64,000 bases of DNA from the NCBI RefSeq assembly GCF_017315725.1, contig NZ_JAFLRG010000001.1, forward strand, positions 3,348,001 through 3,412,000, read 5' to 3'. A program made the position numbers and the translations under genes. Positions 36,845 to 45,698 of the stretch are shown here, piece by piece. The notes under the pieces were generated by a model. It saw only the letters and a list, made by a program, of their open reading frames with translations. It did not search any database and had not been told where the DNA came from. Each line of letters begins with the position of its first letter. Within the stretch, counting starts at the first letter, position 1. Source of the DNA: Trinickia acidisoli (GTDB lineage Bacteria > Pseudomonadota > Gammaproteobacteria > Burkholderiales > Burkholderiaceae).

Positions 36845-38440
36845 GTGGCCTCGCCCATTTCCGAGCAGGACGGCGTCCAACCTTCGCCCGGCTCACCCGG
36901 CTCGCTCCCGCCCATGCCGCGCGACGCGCAACTGCCTGCGGCCGAGCGCGCCGTCCTCCGCGCCAACCCGTTCGCGCCGCCCGACGAAACCGAGCCGAGC
37001 GCGACGAGCCGGCCCCGCTCGCTGTTCGGCGAGATTCTCGACTGGATGCTCGCGCCGCTCTTGCTACTGTGGCCGATGAGCATCGCGGTCACTTATCTCG
37101 TGGCCAAGACGATCGCGAACGGACCGTTCGACCGCGGGCTCGAGACCGACACCTACGTGCTCGCGCGACAAATTCACCCGGTCAACGGCGTGGCCACGCT
37201 GACCCTGCCCGAGGCCGCACGCGATTTCCTCACGGGCGACAACATCGACAAAGTCTTCTATCAGGTGATCGGCACGCGCGGCGAACTCGTCACGGGCGTA
37301 TCCGACCTGCCGCTGCCGAGCGAGGACGATCGTCCGCAGCCCGGTCTCGTCGAATTTCGCGACGCGACGCTGCACGGCAACGACATCCGTATCGCATACA
37401 CGACGGTGGCGCTTCCCGCCGGCGCGGGCGCAGACGCGGGACAAGCAGTGCTCGTCCAAGTGGCCGAGACGTTCGACAAACGCAGCGCACTCGCCAACGA
37501 GATCATCAAAGGCGTGATCCTGCCTCAGTTCGTGATCCTGCCGTTGGCGATCGTGCTCGTCTGGTTCGGGCTCTCGCGCGGGCTCGCCCCGCTGACGACG
37601 CTGCAATCGAACCTGCGCACGCGCCGGCCCGACGACCTCTCGCCGCTCGAAGCATCGAGCGCGCCGCCCGAGATCGAGCCGCTCATCACGTCGTTCAATG
37701 ACCTGCTCACGCGGCTCGCGCAAAACATCGACTTGCAAAAGCGCTTCATCGCCGACGCGGCGCATCAGATGAAAACGCCGCTGGCCGGCCTACAGATGCA
37801 GGCCGAACTCGCGCTGCGCCACGAGGTGCCGCCCGAGGTGCGACGCTCGCTCGAGCAGATCGGGACGGGCGCCGACCAAGCCGCGCGCCTCGTGACGCAG
37901 TTGCTCGCGCTGGCGCGCGCGGAGAACCGCATGTCGGGGCACGTCTTCTCGCATGTCGAAGTGACGCACCTCGCGCGCCTCGCGGTGCGCGACTGGGTGC
38001 GCGCGGCGCTCGCCAAACAGATGGACCTCGGCTATGAGCCCCCGGACGAGCCTGTCTTCGTCGAAGGCAACCCGATCATGCTCCGAGAAATGCTGTCGAA
38101 CGTGATCGACAACGCCATCCGCTACACGCCGGCCGGTGGCCGCATCACCGTGCGCGTGCGGCCACAGCGCGAGGCGGATCGCGTGCACATCGAAGTCGAA
38201 GATACGGGCCCCGGCATCGCGCCGGCCGAGCGGCCCAAGGTGGTCGAGCGGTTCTATCGCATCCTCGGACGAGAAGGCGACGGCAGCGGCCTAGGCCTTG
38301 CGATCGTCAGGGAAATCGCGACGATGCACGGCGGCACGCTCACGCTCGACGATCACGTCTACCAAGCGTCGCCGCGCCTCGCGGGCACGCTGGTTAGCAT
38401 TAGTCTGCCGATTTCGGAAACCACTCCGTGCTTACCCTGA
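36845..38440 (+). CDS. Sensor histidine kinase (TctE-like)
   Basis: The protein, about 531 residues from a GTG at 36845 (preceded by AGTAGG; a TTG at 36812 and an ATG at 36914 are alternatives), has a Pro-rich cytoplasmic N-terminus of about 60 residues, a membrane segment at about 68-90, a periplasmic domain of the 2CSK_N type with DTDTYVLARQI-like helices, a second membrane segment near 225-245, and the kinase core: ADAAHQMKTPLAGLQMQ (His307), NVIDNAIRYTPAGG and DTGPGI with GSGLGLAIV. TctE relatives sense tricarboxylates; the MHS transporter downstream could be its target, but that is inference. Confidence 0.9.
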   Translation: MASPISEQDGVQPSPGSPGSLPPMPRDAQLPAAERAVLRANPFAPPDETEPSATSRPRSLFGEILDWMLAPLLLLWPMSIAVTYLVAKTIANGPFDRGLETDTYVLARQIHPVNGVATLTLPEAARDFLTGDNIDKVFYQVIGTRGELVTGVSDLPLPSEDDRPQPGLVEFRDATLHGNDIRIAYTTVALPAGAGADAGQAVLVQVAETFDKRSALANEIIKGVILPQFVILPLAIVLVWFGLSRGLAPLTTLQSNLRTRRPDDLSPLEASSAPPEIEPLITSFNDLLTRLAQNIDLQKRFIADAAHQMKTPLAGLQMQAELALRHEVPPEVRRSLEQIGTGADQAARLVTQLLALARAENRMSGHVFSHVEVTHLARLAVRDWVRAALAKQMDLGYEPPDEPVFVEGNPIMLREMLSNVIDNAIRYTPAGGRITVRVRPQREADRVHIEVEDTGPGIAPAERPKVVERFYRILGREGDGSGLGLAIVREIATMHGGTLTLDDHVYQASPRLAGTLVSISLPISETTPCLP

Positions 38441-38688
38441 GAGCGCGGTACCGCGGCGGCGTCCACTTCCGCGCACGAATCGACCGCCATCGTTAAATCA
38501 ACGATGTTTCAAAGTTTTAGCGCCACAAAGATAGAAAAAAACCACCAAATCCGTTTCTGACGGATAGGCAACGAAGATGTCTTCGGCGTCAGTGAGCCGT
38601 AAGTTTCCGTTCCAATAATCGACGACGGGGTGTGCGCCAAGTGCGGCCGCCTGCGAACTCAATATCAAAAATTATTTGGAGACGACTC

Positions 38689-40347
38689 ATGGCAACCGTT
38701 GGCGGGCAAATTGCGCGCGCGCAGATGACGAGCGACGAGAAGCGAGTAATCTTCGCGTCATCGCTCGGTACCGTATTCGAGTGGTACGACTTCTATCTAG
38801 CGGGCTCGCTCGCGGCTTACATCAGCAAGAGCTTCTTCTCCGGCATCAACCCGACGGCCGCCTTCATCTTCACGTTGCTCGGCTTCGCGGCGGGCTTCGC
38901 GGTGCGCCCGTTCGGCGCGCTCGTGTTCGGGCGGCTCGGCGATATGGTCGGACGCAAGTACACGTTCTTGATCACGATCATGATCATGGGCTTGTCGACC
39001 TTCGTCGTCGGCTTCTTGCCCGGCTACGCGTCGATCGGCTTTGCCTCTCCGGTCATCTTCATCGCCATGCGGTTGCTGCAGGGCCTCGCGCTCGGCGGCG
39101 AGTACGGCGGCGCGGCCACCTATGTCGCCGAGCATGCACCGGCCAACCGTCGTGGCTACTACACCTCGTGGATTCAGACGACGGCGACGCTGGGCCTGTT
39201 CCTGTCGCTGCTCGTGATCCTGGGCGTGCGCACGGCGATGGGCGAGGAATCGTTCGGCGCCTGGGGCTGGCGCATCCCGTTCATCGCGTCGCTGATTTTG
39301 CTGGGAATCTCCGTCTGGATTCGTTTGCAATTGGCCGAATCGCCGGCATTCGAGCGCATCAAGGCCGAGGGCAAGACGTCGAAGGCGCCGCTGACCGAAT
39401 CGTTCGGCCAATGGAAGAACTTGAAGGTCGTGATTCTCGCGCTGATCGGCCTGACGGCCGGCCAAGCGGTGGTCTGGTATACGGGCCAGTTCTACGCCCT
39501 CTTCTTCCTGACGCAAACGCTGAAGGTGGACGGCACGAGCGCCAATATCCTGATCGCGCTGGGGTTGCTGATCGGCACGCCGTTCTTCGTGTTCTTCGGC
39601 TCGCTGTCGGACCGGATCGGCCGCAAGCCCGTCATCATGACCGGCTGCCTGATCGCCGCGCTGACTTACTTCCCGCTGTTCAAGGCGCTGACGCACTATG
39701 CGAACCCGACGCTCGAGGCTGCTGAACAGAGGGCACCGATCGTCGTCATCGCCAATCCGGACGACTGTTCGTTCCAGTTCAACCCGGTCGGCACGGCCAA
39801 GTTCACGAGTTCGTGCGACATCGCGAAGAGCGCGCTGGCGAAGTCGGGGCTGAACTACGAGAACGTGGCGGCGCCGGCGGGCACGATGGCTCAGATCAAG
39901 GTCGGCGATACGGTGATCGACACATACGACGGCAAGGCGGCCGACGCGAAAGACAAGGCGAAAACATTCAGCACGACGCTGGCGGGAACGCTCAAGAGCG
40001 CCGGCTATCCGCCCAAGGCCGACCCGTCGCAACTGAACTGGCCGATGACCGTGGCGATCCTTGCGTTGCTCGTGATCTACGTGACGATGGTGTACGGGCC
40101 GATCGCGGCGATGCTCGTCGAGATGTTCCCCACGCGCATTCGCTACACATCGATGTCGCTGCCGTATCACATCGGCAATGGCTGGTTCGGCGGCTTTCTG
40201 CCTGCGACGGCGTTCGCGATCGTGGCGGCACAGGGCAACATCTACTCGGGACTCTGGTATCCGGTCGTGGTGGCGCTGGGCACCTTCGTGATCGGGATGC
40301 TGTTCGTGAAGGAAACCAAGGACTCGAACATTTACGCGGAAGATTGA
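38689..40347 (+). CDS. MHS-type MFS transporter (ProP-like) with a long loop
   Basis: The 552-residue transporter begins with ASSLGTVFEWYDFYLAGSLAAYI, the TM1 signature of metabolite:H+ symporters such as ProP and KgtP, and has GRLGDMVGRKYTFL and LSDRIGRKPVIM. A roughly 110-residue hydrophilic insertion (about 340-445, with two Cys: DDCSF and SSCDIA) separates two C-terminal membrane segments and is probably periplasmic. GGAGA lies six bases upstream of the ATG. The substrate is unknown. The gap of 248 bases before it probably carries its promoter. It is the last chromosomal gene before the tRNA-Met island. Confidence 0.88.
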   Translation: MATVGGQIARAQMTSDEKRVIFASSLGTVFEWYDFYLAGSLAAYISKSFFSGINPTAAFIFTLLGFAAGFAVRPFGALVFGRLGDMVGRKYTFLITIMIMGLSTFVVGFLPGYASIGFASPVIFIAMRLLQGLALGGEYGGAATYVAEHAPANRRGYYTSWIQTTATLGLFLSLLVILGVRTAMGEESFGAWGWRIPFIASLILLGISVWIRLQLAESPAFERIKAEGKTSKAPLTESFGQWKNLKVVILALIGLTAGQAVVWYTGQFYALFFLTQTLKVDGTSANILIALGLLIGTPFFVFFGSLSDRIGRKPVIMTGCLIAALTYFPLFKALTHYANPTLEAAEQRAPIVVIANPDDCSFQFNPVGTAKFTSSCDIAKSALAKSGLNYENVAAPAGTMAQIKVGDTVIDTYDGKAADAKDKAKTFSTTLAGTLKSAGYPPKADPSQLNWPMTVAILALLVIYVTMVYGPIAAMLVEMFPTRIRYTSMSLPYHIGNGWFGGFLPATAFAIVAAQGNIYSGLWYPVVVALGTFVIGMLFVKETKDSNIYAED

Positions 40348-40423
40348 AAGAGCACGGCGGGGCGGGCGGTGGCGCTGTTGGGGGACGACTTTACTCGCCG
40401 CCCCTTCGCGTTCAACAATGGGG

Positions 40424-40452
40424 TTGACAGCCTGGCCCGTTGTGACCATAAT
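40424..40452 (+). promoter_or_regulatory. Sigma-70 promoter of tRNA-Met
   Basis: TTGACA (40424-40429), a 17-base spacer and CATAAT (40447-40452) form a near-consensus promoter. The mature tRNA begins 12 bases after the -10 element, so transcription should start almost at the tRNA 5' end. Confidence 0.9.
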
Positions 40453-40463
40453 CCTTTTTCTTC

Positions 40464-40540
<77 letters not shown>

Positions 40541-40551
40541 AATCTTCGCAG

Positions 40552-40583
40552 AGGCCCGTGTTCTCAGGAACACGGGCCTTTTG
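40552..40583 (+). terminator. Terminator after tRNA-Met supplied by the island
   Basis: A perfect 12-bp stem (40552-40563 with 40568-40579) with loop TCAG ends in a short T run. It lies 11 bases beyond the attL core, so it belongs to the island and replaces the chromosomal tRNA terminator that now lies at 53252-53284. Confidence 0.88.
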
Positions 40584-40623
40584 TCTTGTGCGCGCGGTGA
40601 GCCACCTTGTGAGCCATCCGCGA

Positions 40624-41952
40624 ATGCACAAGCTGCCGCATCTCTACCAAAACCGTTTCGGCGTCTACTATCTCAGGCTGATCCGCGCCGGACGGGAGAC
40701 GAAGAAATCCCTGCGCACGAAGGACTATCGCCAAGCTAAGATTTGGGCTCTCGCGTTCAATCTGGAACTGGCGATGAACAAGCCGAAAGCCTCTGATTTT
40801 GACCTATCGGGCACGAATGCTCGGGAGTTCGACGTCGTGTTGCCCGACGGGACCCAAATCAAGAACATCGAAACAGCCGAGGACGTTCGGCTCGCCAAAG
40901 AGATGTTCGGCGATCGCCTGGCCGCCCCGCTCGATCTGCCGGTTTTCACGCCCGCCGTGGCCGCAGCCATTGCCGCCCAACAAGCGAATTCCGCGCCGAA
41001 AAAACGCGGCAAGCCATTCGCAGACGTCGTGAAGCTCTACGCGCGGGAAAAATCCCTCGACAACGCGCCCAGGACGATCACAGCCAAGCAAGGCGCGTTC
41101 GATGACTTCTCGGCGAGCGCTGGCGCGCGGACTATGGACGCTTACACGCTCGATGACGCCGTTTCATACAAGAACAAACTCATTGACGCAGGCGGGAGCG
41201 CCAGCCGCATAAACTCGAAGCTCTCTTACTTGCGAGACCTTTTCGCCTATGCATTGGCGAACGGCCAGCACCCCGGCCCAAACCCATTCGAAAACGCCAA
41301 GGTGTCTTCGAAGTCGAAGCTGGAACAGCAAAAGCGCTCCTACAAACCTTTCAGCGCCGACGACCTAAAAGCCATTTTTGCCCCTGACACCTACACCGCC
41401 CGAATGGACAAACCGGGCTATCGATGGCTCCCGTTCCTTGCGTTGTATTCGGGCGCGCGACTTGAAGAGCTGGCGAGCCTCGCCTTGTCGCAAATTCAAC
41501 GGGACGGGGATGTTTGGTTCTTCGAACTCGTCAAAGCAAAGAACTCGAACTCCCTGCGCCGCATCCCCCTGCACCGGACGGTAGTCGAATCTGGTTTTCT
41601 GGCCTACGTCGAAAAAGCGAGGGCCAGTGGCGCTACGCAACTGTTCCCCGAACTGAAACCGGGCAAAAACGGCTATGGAAAGAATGTCACCAGGCGCTTC
41701 GGCGACTATTTGGACGAGATCGGCATAACGGACGACCGCAAGGTTTTCCACAGCTTCCGGCACACGTTCATCGCGCGCATGAGCGCGCGCAACGTCCATC
41801 CCGCCATGCTCATGGCCTTGGTTGGCCACTACGATCAGGCCAAAGTTGATTTCAGCAGTCCGCACTTCACGAATTACCAACACGACAAGCCGCTCGCTGA
41901 GCTCAAAGAGACAATTGATCTTTTCGACGTGGCGTTGCCGCAGAAATTTTGA
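40624..41952 (+). CDS. Tyrosine-type site-specific integrase of the island
   Basis: The 442-residue recombinase has an N-terminal arm-binding region (LYQNRFGVYYLRLIRAGRETKKSLRTKDYRQAK), a SAM-like core-binding domain (about 130-225) and a catalytic domain with Arg279 (SGARLEEL), His376 and Arg379 (VFHSFRHTF), His402 (VGHYD) and Tyr418, the full set. The frame is open back to 40558 but that part includes the tRNA terminator hairpin, so the ATG at 40624 is chosen. Position and completeness make it the likely enzyme that integrated the element at tRNA-Met. Confidence 0.92.
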   Translation: MHKLPHLYQNRFGVYYLRLIRAGRETKKSLRTKDYRQAKIWALAFNLELAMNKPKASDFDLSGTNAREFDVVLPDGTQIKNIETAEDVRLAKEMFGDRLAAPLDLPVFTPAVAAAIAAQQANSAPKKRGKPFADVVKLYAREKSLDNAPRTITAKQGAFDDFSASAGARTMDAYTLDDAVSYKNKLIDAGGSASRINSKLSYLRDLFAYALANGQHPGPNPFENAKVSSKSKLEQQKRSYKPFSADDLKAIFAPDTYTARMDKPGYRWLPFLALYSGARLEELASLALSQIQRDGDVWFFELVKAKNSNSLRRIPLHRTVVESGFLAYVEKARASGATQLFPELKPGKNGYGKNVTRRFGDYLDEIGITDDRKVFHSFRHTFIARMSARNVHPAMLMALVGHYDQAKVDFSSPHFTNYQHDKPLAELKETIDLFDVALPQKF

Positions 41953-42000
41953 ACTTCGTCCCTTTTTTGGTGTCCAAAGCTGAAAGCGCTTTTCGCGCCT

Positions 42001-42045
42001 CCTCAGTGGCGTCACGGCGGCTACGCCGCCGTGACGCCACTGAGG
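42001..42045. repeat. 45-bp perfect palindrome (21-bp arms)
   Basis: Arms 42001-42021 and 42025-42045 are exact reverse complements around a three-base centre, giving a GC-rich 21-bp stem with an almost absent loop. It lies 49 bases after the integrase stop and is not followed by a T run. It could extrude as a cruciform, act as a terminator, or be a recombination or protein-binding site. Confidence 0.95.
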
Positions 42046-42156
42046 CCTCGCCCCCAAATCGTTGTTGACGTTTTGTGCAGCAAAAGATAGTATCTGCCGC
42101 GTGGACCCTTCTCCTTACTAAGTTGCACATATCCCCGGAGCGGGGTCCCATACTAC

Positions 42157-42180
42157 AAAAGGCCCTCTCGGGCCTTTTTT
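42157..42180. terminator. Bidirectional terminator between integrase and NYN gene
   Basis: AAAAGGCCC-TCTC-GGGCCTTTTTT: a stem with A on the left arm and six T on the right works in either direction. It lies 22 bases before the NYN gene start and insulates it from upstream transcription; translation of the NYN gene would need a promoter within or just after it. Confidence 0.85.
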
Positions 42181-42201
42181 ACGTTGTGGCCGCCAATAAC
42201 T

Positions 42202-43026
42202 ATGCAAAAAACCGCCGTCTTTGTGGACGCAGGCTATCTTTTCGCCCAAGGCTCCGCCGCGCTCTCAGCCGACCAAGCACCGGTCAAACGGGAGCTTTGC
42301 TCGCTCAACACAACTGCCGTGCTGACCCAGCTTCGAGCGCTGGCGAGCGCGACACCAACACAAGAGCTGTTGCGCATCTACTGGTATGACGGCGCAGCGG
42401 GAGCCCCCAGCGCGGAGCAATTGGCGCTCGCGAAATCCGACAACGTCAAACTTCGACTCGGCATTATCAACAACTTTGGCCAACAAAAAGGCGTTGATGC
42501 CCTAATCATCACCGACCTGATTGAATTGGCCCGCAATCACGCCATCGACGACGCAATATTGCTGTCCGGCGACGAAGACGTGCGCGCTGGCGTGTCCATC
42601 GCCCAAGCCTTTGGCGTCCGCGTCCACCTTCTCGGCATCGATTGCGCCGGAAGAACAAACCAGTCATCGGGTTTGAGCCAGGAGGCAGACACCTCCAAAT
42701 GTTGGTCAGCCGCAGACGTGGGGGCGTTTCTGACCCTCACCAACGCGCAACCCGGCGTCTTCGCCAATCATCTTGAAATCCAGCAACCGGCTGCGGCTCT
42801 CAACGCAGAGCAAGCAACGGCAGCCCTCAAAGCGTATGTTGCCGTGTTCGTCGCAGCGCTGACCCCTCACTGCGCGACAGCCTGCAAGGCGTCGCCCAAA
42901 AGTGTCATTCGGGAAGTTGACGGACTGCTGCTGGGCTTGGGCGGCAGGACGGTTGGCCGAAACTTGGAGGCGCACGAAAAGAGGCTTGTGCGCCAAGAAT
43001 TTCTGGCCATCGTCACGCGCGTCTGA
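42202..43026 (+). CDS. NYN-domain protein (putative PIN-fold ribonuclease)
   Basis: The 274-residue product opens with KTAVFVDAGYLF (Asp9), continues with KGVDALIITDLIELA (Asp99, Asp105) and LLSGDEDVRAGVSIAQAFGVRVHLLG (Asp124, Asp126), the acidic cluster of NYN (LabA/DUF88) metal-dependent RNases. The C-terminal 100 residues are an additional helical region without a known family, possibly for binding a partner or RNA. A terminator lies directly upstream, an XRE regulator gene converges from the right. NYN nucleases occur in defence and RNA-decay contexts; its role here is unknown. Confidence 0.85.
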   Translation: MQKTAVFVDAGYLFAQGSAALSADQAPVKRELCSLNTTAVLTQLRALASATPTQELLRIYWYDGAAGAPSAEQLALAKSDNVKLRLGIINNFGQQKGVDALIITDLIELARNHAIDDAILLSGDEDVRAGVSIAQAFGVRVHLLGIDCAGRTNQSSGLSQEADTSKCWSAADVGAFLTLTNAQPGVFANHLEIQQPAAALNAEQATAALKAYVAVFVAALTPHCATACKASPKSVIREVDGLLLGLGGRTVGRNLEAHEKRLVRQEFLAIVTRV

Positions 43027-43121
43027 ATGCGCAACTGTGCGCGGGCGAAGTTAGGGTCAAGGGCGGGCGCAGCCCGGCGAAGCGAATCCTTGACGCGCCT
43101 CCCGAGCGGACAATGGCAAGA

Positions 43122-43150
43122 GGCCGGGGCGGCGCTTCTTCGCCCCGGCC
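43122..43150. terminator. GC hairpin between the convergent NYN and XRE genes
   Basis: A perfect 10-bp stem (43122-43131 with 43141-43150) and nine-base loop sits between two genes that face each other. No T run follows on either strand, so it is a weak intrinsic terminator at best. Confidence 0.45.
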
Positions 43151-43178
43151 CTGAAAGCCGCCTCGGCGTCCGCCCGCC

Positions 43179-43646
43179 TCACAGGCCCAGCTTCTTGCGC
43201 GGCCTTGGGGGCTTCGACGGCACGGCTTCGGACAGGTAGCGGCGTTCCAGCTCCGCCATCCGGACGCCCAACGCCTCGTTTTGCCGCCGTAATTCTTCTC
43301 GCTCCCTCGCCACCGCCGCGAACTCCGAGACCACCCGCAGCGCGGCCCGCCTCGCGTCCTCCGGCAGGTCCGCCAGCGCGGCGGCCACGTCTGCCGAATC
43401 CTCCAACGACCGGCCCCGATATTCGCCGAACAGGGCGCTCAGAGGGCACCCGAACAGCTCCGCGAACTGCGAGAGGCGAAAGAGCGTCGGGGCAATCGCC
43501 CCCGTCTCGATCCTCGAAACCGTCTCTTTCTCCAAGCCCAGCGCGTCGCCGACTCGCGCCTGGGTGTATCCGGCGGCCTTGCGCTGGCGGGCAATTTCCG
43601 CGCCAATTCTGCGCGCCAGCTCCTCGCCCATGCTCTCGCCTCGCAT
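43179..43646 (-). CDS. XRE-family transcription regulator
   Basis: The 155-residue protein starts at an ATG (43646) with GGAGG seven bases upstream; an internal ATG at 43631 is an alternative. A helix-turn-helix at about residues 15-70 (IARQRKAAGYTQARVGDALGLEKETVSRIETG) is followed by a long charged helix with heptad spacing (about 95-140, EREELRRQNEALGVRMAELE in pieces), suggesting coiled-coil dimerisation, and a basic tail. It is convergent with the NYN gene and divergent from the CAP lipoprotein gene (183 bases), whose promoter it may control. Confidence 0.88.
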   Translation of the reverse strand: MRGESMGEELARRIGAEIARQRKAAGYTQARVGDALGLEKETVSRIETGAIAPTLFRLSQFAELFGCPLSALFGEYRGRSLEDSADVAAALADLPEDARRAALRVVSEFAAVAREREELRRQNEALGVRMAELERRYLSEAVPSKPPRPRKKLGL

Positions 43647-43829
43647 TTTGTTGCCTCCGCGCGTCAATTTGCGTCCAAAAAACGACGCCCCGTGTCATTT
43701 TCTCGTCCAGCACGATCCGAAAAATGACGTCTGGAGTTACGATGTTGACGCTTTGCGTCATCTGACGCGACGCGCTGGCCCGCGACGAAGCTGAGCCAGC
43801 CTTATCGACCATTCAAAGCGAGAAGAACA

Positions 43830-44945
43830 ATGCGAAAGACAGCTATGGCGGCGACGCTCGCCGCTGGCGCGCTGGCCGCCTGCGGCGGCGGTGGAAGCGG
43901 CAACGGGAGCGGCGGCAGCGCCTCGACGGGCACGGGCTCAGGCGGCTCGACGACAAGCTCGCAAGCGATCTCGCTGTTCGCGGCTCCGGGCGCGGCGGCG
44001 GGCACGTTCACGGCGACGGGCGACGTGAACAACGACTCCTTCGGCTTTCTGAACAACATGCGCGCCCAAGCGGGCCTCGCCGCGCTGTCGTCCCAGTCGG
44101 GCGTCGCGCAAGCGGCGGCCAACCACAGCGTGTGGGAGCAGGACAACAACGTCGTGGGCCATTACGAGACGGCGGGCCAAACGGGCTTCACGGGCGTGAG
44201 CCCTTCGGACCGCGTGAACCTGTATTACTCGACGACGTCGGTCGGCGAAGCAACGGCGGGCGTCTCGGGCGCGTTCTCGACCTCGACGGAGCCGGTCGAG
44301 CTGCTGTTCAACGCTCCATTCCACCGCGCGATCATGCTGTTCGATTCGGTCAACGTCGGCGTCGGCTCCGCCCAAACGACGAACACGTCGCTGCTCTCCA
44401 CGCTGACGATCGACTTCGCGGACTACAAGCAGGTCGTGCCGGACAACCAACTTGTCGCATGGCCTTACAACGGCCAGACGGGCGTCGACACGACCTGGAT
44501 CGCGAACGAAAGCCCGAACCCGATGGCCGCAGGCCCGTCGTATGAAGGCCAAAGCGTGGGCTACCCGGTGACGCTCACAGGCAGCGACAACGCCGCGTTC
44601 TCGAACGTTGCGTTCGCGATCACAGACTCGACGGGCGCCAACGTTCCATGCCAGGAAGTCGACAGCTCGAACAACTCGGAGGCCGTCCGCGAAGCGATGT
44701 GCGTGCCGTTCCAGCCGCTGGCGACGAACATGACCTACACGGTCAAAGTCACGGGCACGCTGACGAACACGAGCCTGACGGCGACGCCGTTCTCGCTGAG
44801 CTGGTCGTTCACGACCGCAGCCGCGGCGACAGTCCACGAGCAAACGACAACGCCCCCGGCAACCCGCCGGGTCATCATTAACGGGCACGCGCAGCCATTC
44901 GCCAAGCGCGTCCGGCTGACGCAAACGACCCAAGGAGCGCAATGA
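43830..44945 (+). CDS. CAP/SCP-domain lipoprotein
   Basis: The 371-residue product has a lipoprotein signal (MRKTAMAATLAAGALAAC, lipid on Cys18) and a Gly/Ser linker. The CAP (cysteine-rich secretory protein/PR-1) domain at about 60-190 has NNMRAQAGLAALSSQS, the His residues in AANHSVWEQ and NNVVGHYE, VGEATAGVS and the paired His/Arg in NAPFHRAIM. A C-terminal beta-domain (about 220-340, ending in FSLSWSFTT) looks Ig-like. CAP proteins bind lipids or act as extracellular effectors; the role here is unknown. Four bases overlap with the next gene. Confidence 0.85.
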   Translation: MRKTAMAATLAAGALAACGGGGSGNGSGGSASTGTGSGGSTTSSQAISLFAAPGAAAGTFTATGDVNNDSFGFLNNMRAQAGLAALSSQSGVAQAAANHSVWEQDNNVVGHYETAGQTGFTGVSPSDRVNLYYSTTSVGEATAGVSGAFSTSTEPVELLFNAPFHRAIMLFDSVNVGVGSAQTTNTSLLSTLTIDFADYKQVVPDNQLVAWPYNGQTGVDTTWIANESPNPMAAGPSYEGQSVGYPVTLTGSDNAAFSNVAFAITDSTGANVPCQEVDSSNNSEAVREAMCVPFQPLATNMTYTVKVTGTLTNTSLTATPFSLSWSFTTAAAATVHEQTTTPPATRRVIINGHAQPFAKRVRLTQTTQGAQ

Positions 44946-45631
44946 TGAGCGCCAACGCCGCGTCTTTCATATCCACCGCCCGCGCGCTCGCCGCCGTGGC
45001 GCTTCTCTCGGCCACGGCCTCGACAGCAATCGCCGCCGACGCGGCGAGCCTCCCCGCCCCCGTCGCGCAGCCCGCGCCGCCATTGGCCGAGGCGCAAGCG
45101 CCCGCGTTCGCCGTCGGCGAGGCGTGGACGTTCTCATACGAGAATGCCTTGGAGCCCGCCAAGAACGCGACCTACGCGCAGTCCGTGTCCAGCGTCGCCG
45201 CCGACGGCTCGCCGACCCTCAACGGCGGCGCGGCCGCGCTCGACGCGAGCGGCAACCTCGTCAAGAACGCCAGCGGCTCTTACCAGCCGAGCGACGGCAA
45301 GCTCCAATTCCCCTTGTTCGTCGGCAAGTCGTGGTCCGCCTCGTATGTCTACCGCGCGGGCTCCTGGGCGGCGCGCGGCGAGCGCGAGGCGAAAGTCGTC
45401 GCCGTCGAGCGCGTCGAAACGTCTGCGGGCGCGTTCGACGCGTTCAAGGTCGAGCAAGTCGTCAGTTGGTCGGGCACCGAGGGCAACCGGGGCCAAGGCG
45501 TCACGCGCGAGACCGACTGGTATGCGCCCAGCGTCGGCCGCATCGTCCGAATGGAGTATGTCGACCAAGCGGCGCACGCCGCCAGCACCACCACGCGGGT
45601 GGAGTTGGCCAAGTTTTCGGCCCCCCAATAA
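44942..45631 (+). CDS. Secreted protein of unknown function
   Basis: The 229-residue product starts with the ATGA overlapping the CAP gene stop, so the two are translated together. A signal peptide runs to about residue 32 (ALLSATASTAIAA-DA), followed by a Pro/Ala linker and a beta-rich domain (VGEAWTFSYEN, FVGKSWSASYVYR, WYAPSVGRIVRMEYV) reminiscent of DUF3108-type periplasmic domains. No catalytic motif is seen. With the CAP lipoprotein and the following membrane protein it forms a three-gene envelope cassette of the island. Confidence 0.75.
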   Translation: MMSANAASFISTARALAAVALLSATASTAIAADAASLPAPVAQPAPPLAEAQAPAFAVGEAWTFSYENALEPAKNATYAQSVSSVAADGSPTLNGGAAALDASGNLVKNASGSYQPSDGKLQFPLFVGKSWSASYVYRAGSWAARGEREAKVVAVERVETSAGAFDAFKVEQVVSWSGTEGNRGQGVTRETDWYAPSVGRIVRMEYVDQAAHAASTTTRVELAKFSAPQ

Positions 45632-45698
45632 CGCCATCGCCTTTCGCTGGCGCTTCCCCCGCCTCATGGGGGCGTCGGCCTCATTCAACGGAGCGCAT

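Noticed and set aside
38797-40449. A 550-codon open frame on the minus strand opposite the MHS transporter gene
   Set aside because: It is Arg/His/Gln-rich nonsense produced by codon bias of the real gene on the plus strand, which has membrane segments and family motifs.
42001-42045. Terminal inverted repeats of an insertion sequence
   Set aside because: The two arms are only three bases apart and enclose no gene, and no target duplication flanks them.
43730-43829. Operator of the XRE regulator in the gap before the CAP gene
   Set aside because: I could not find a convincing palindrome in this gap, so no site is claimed.
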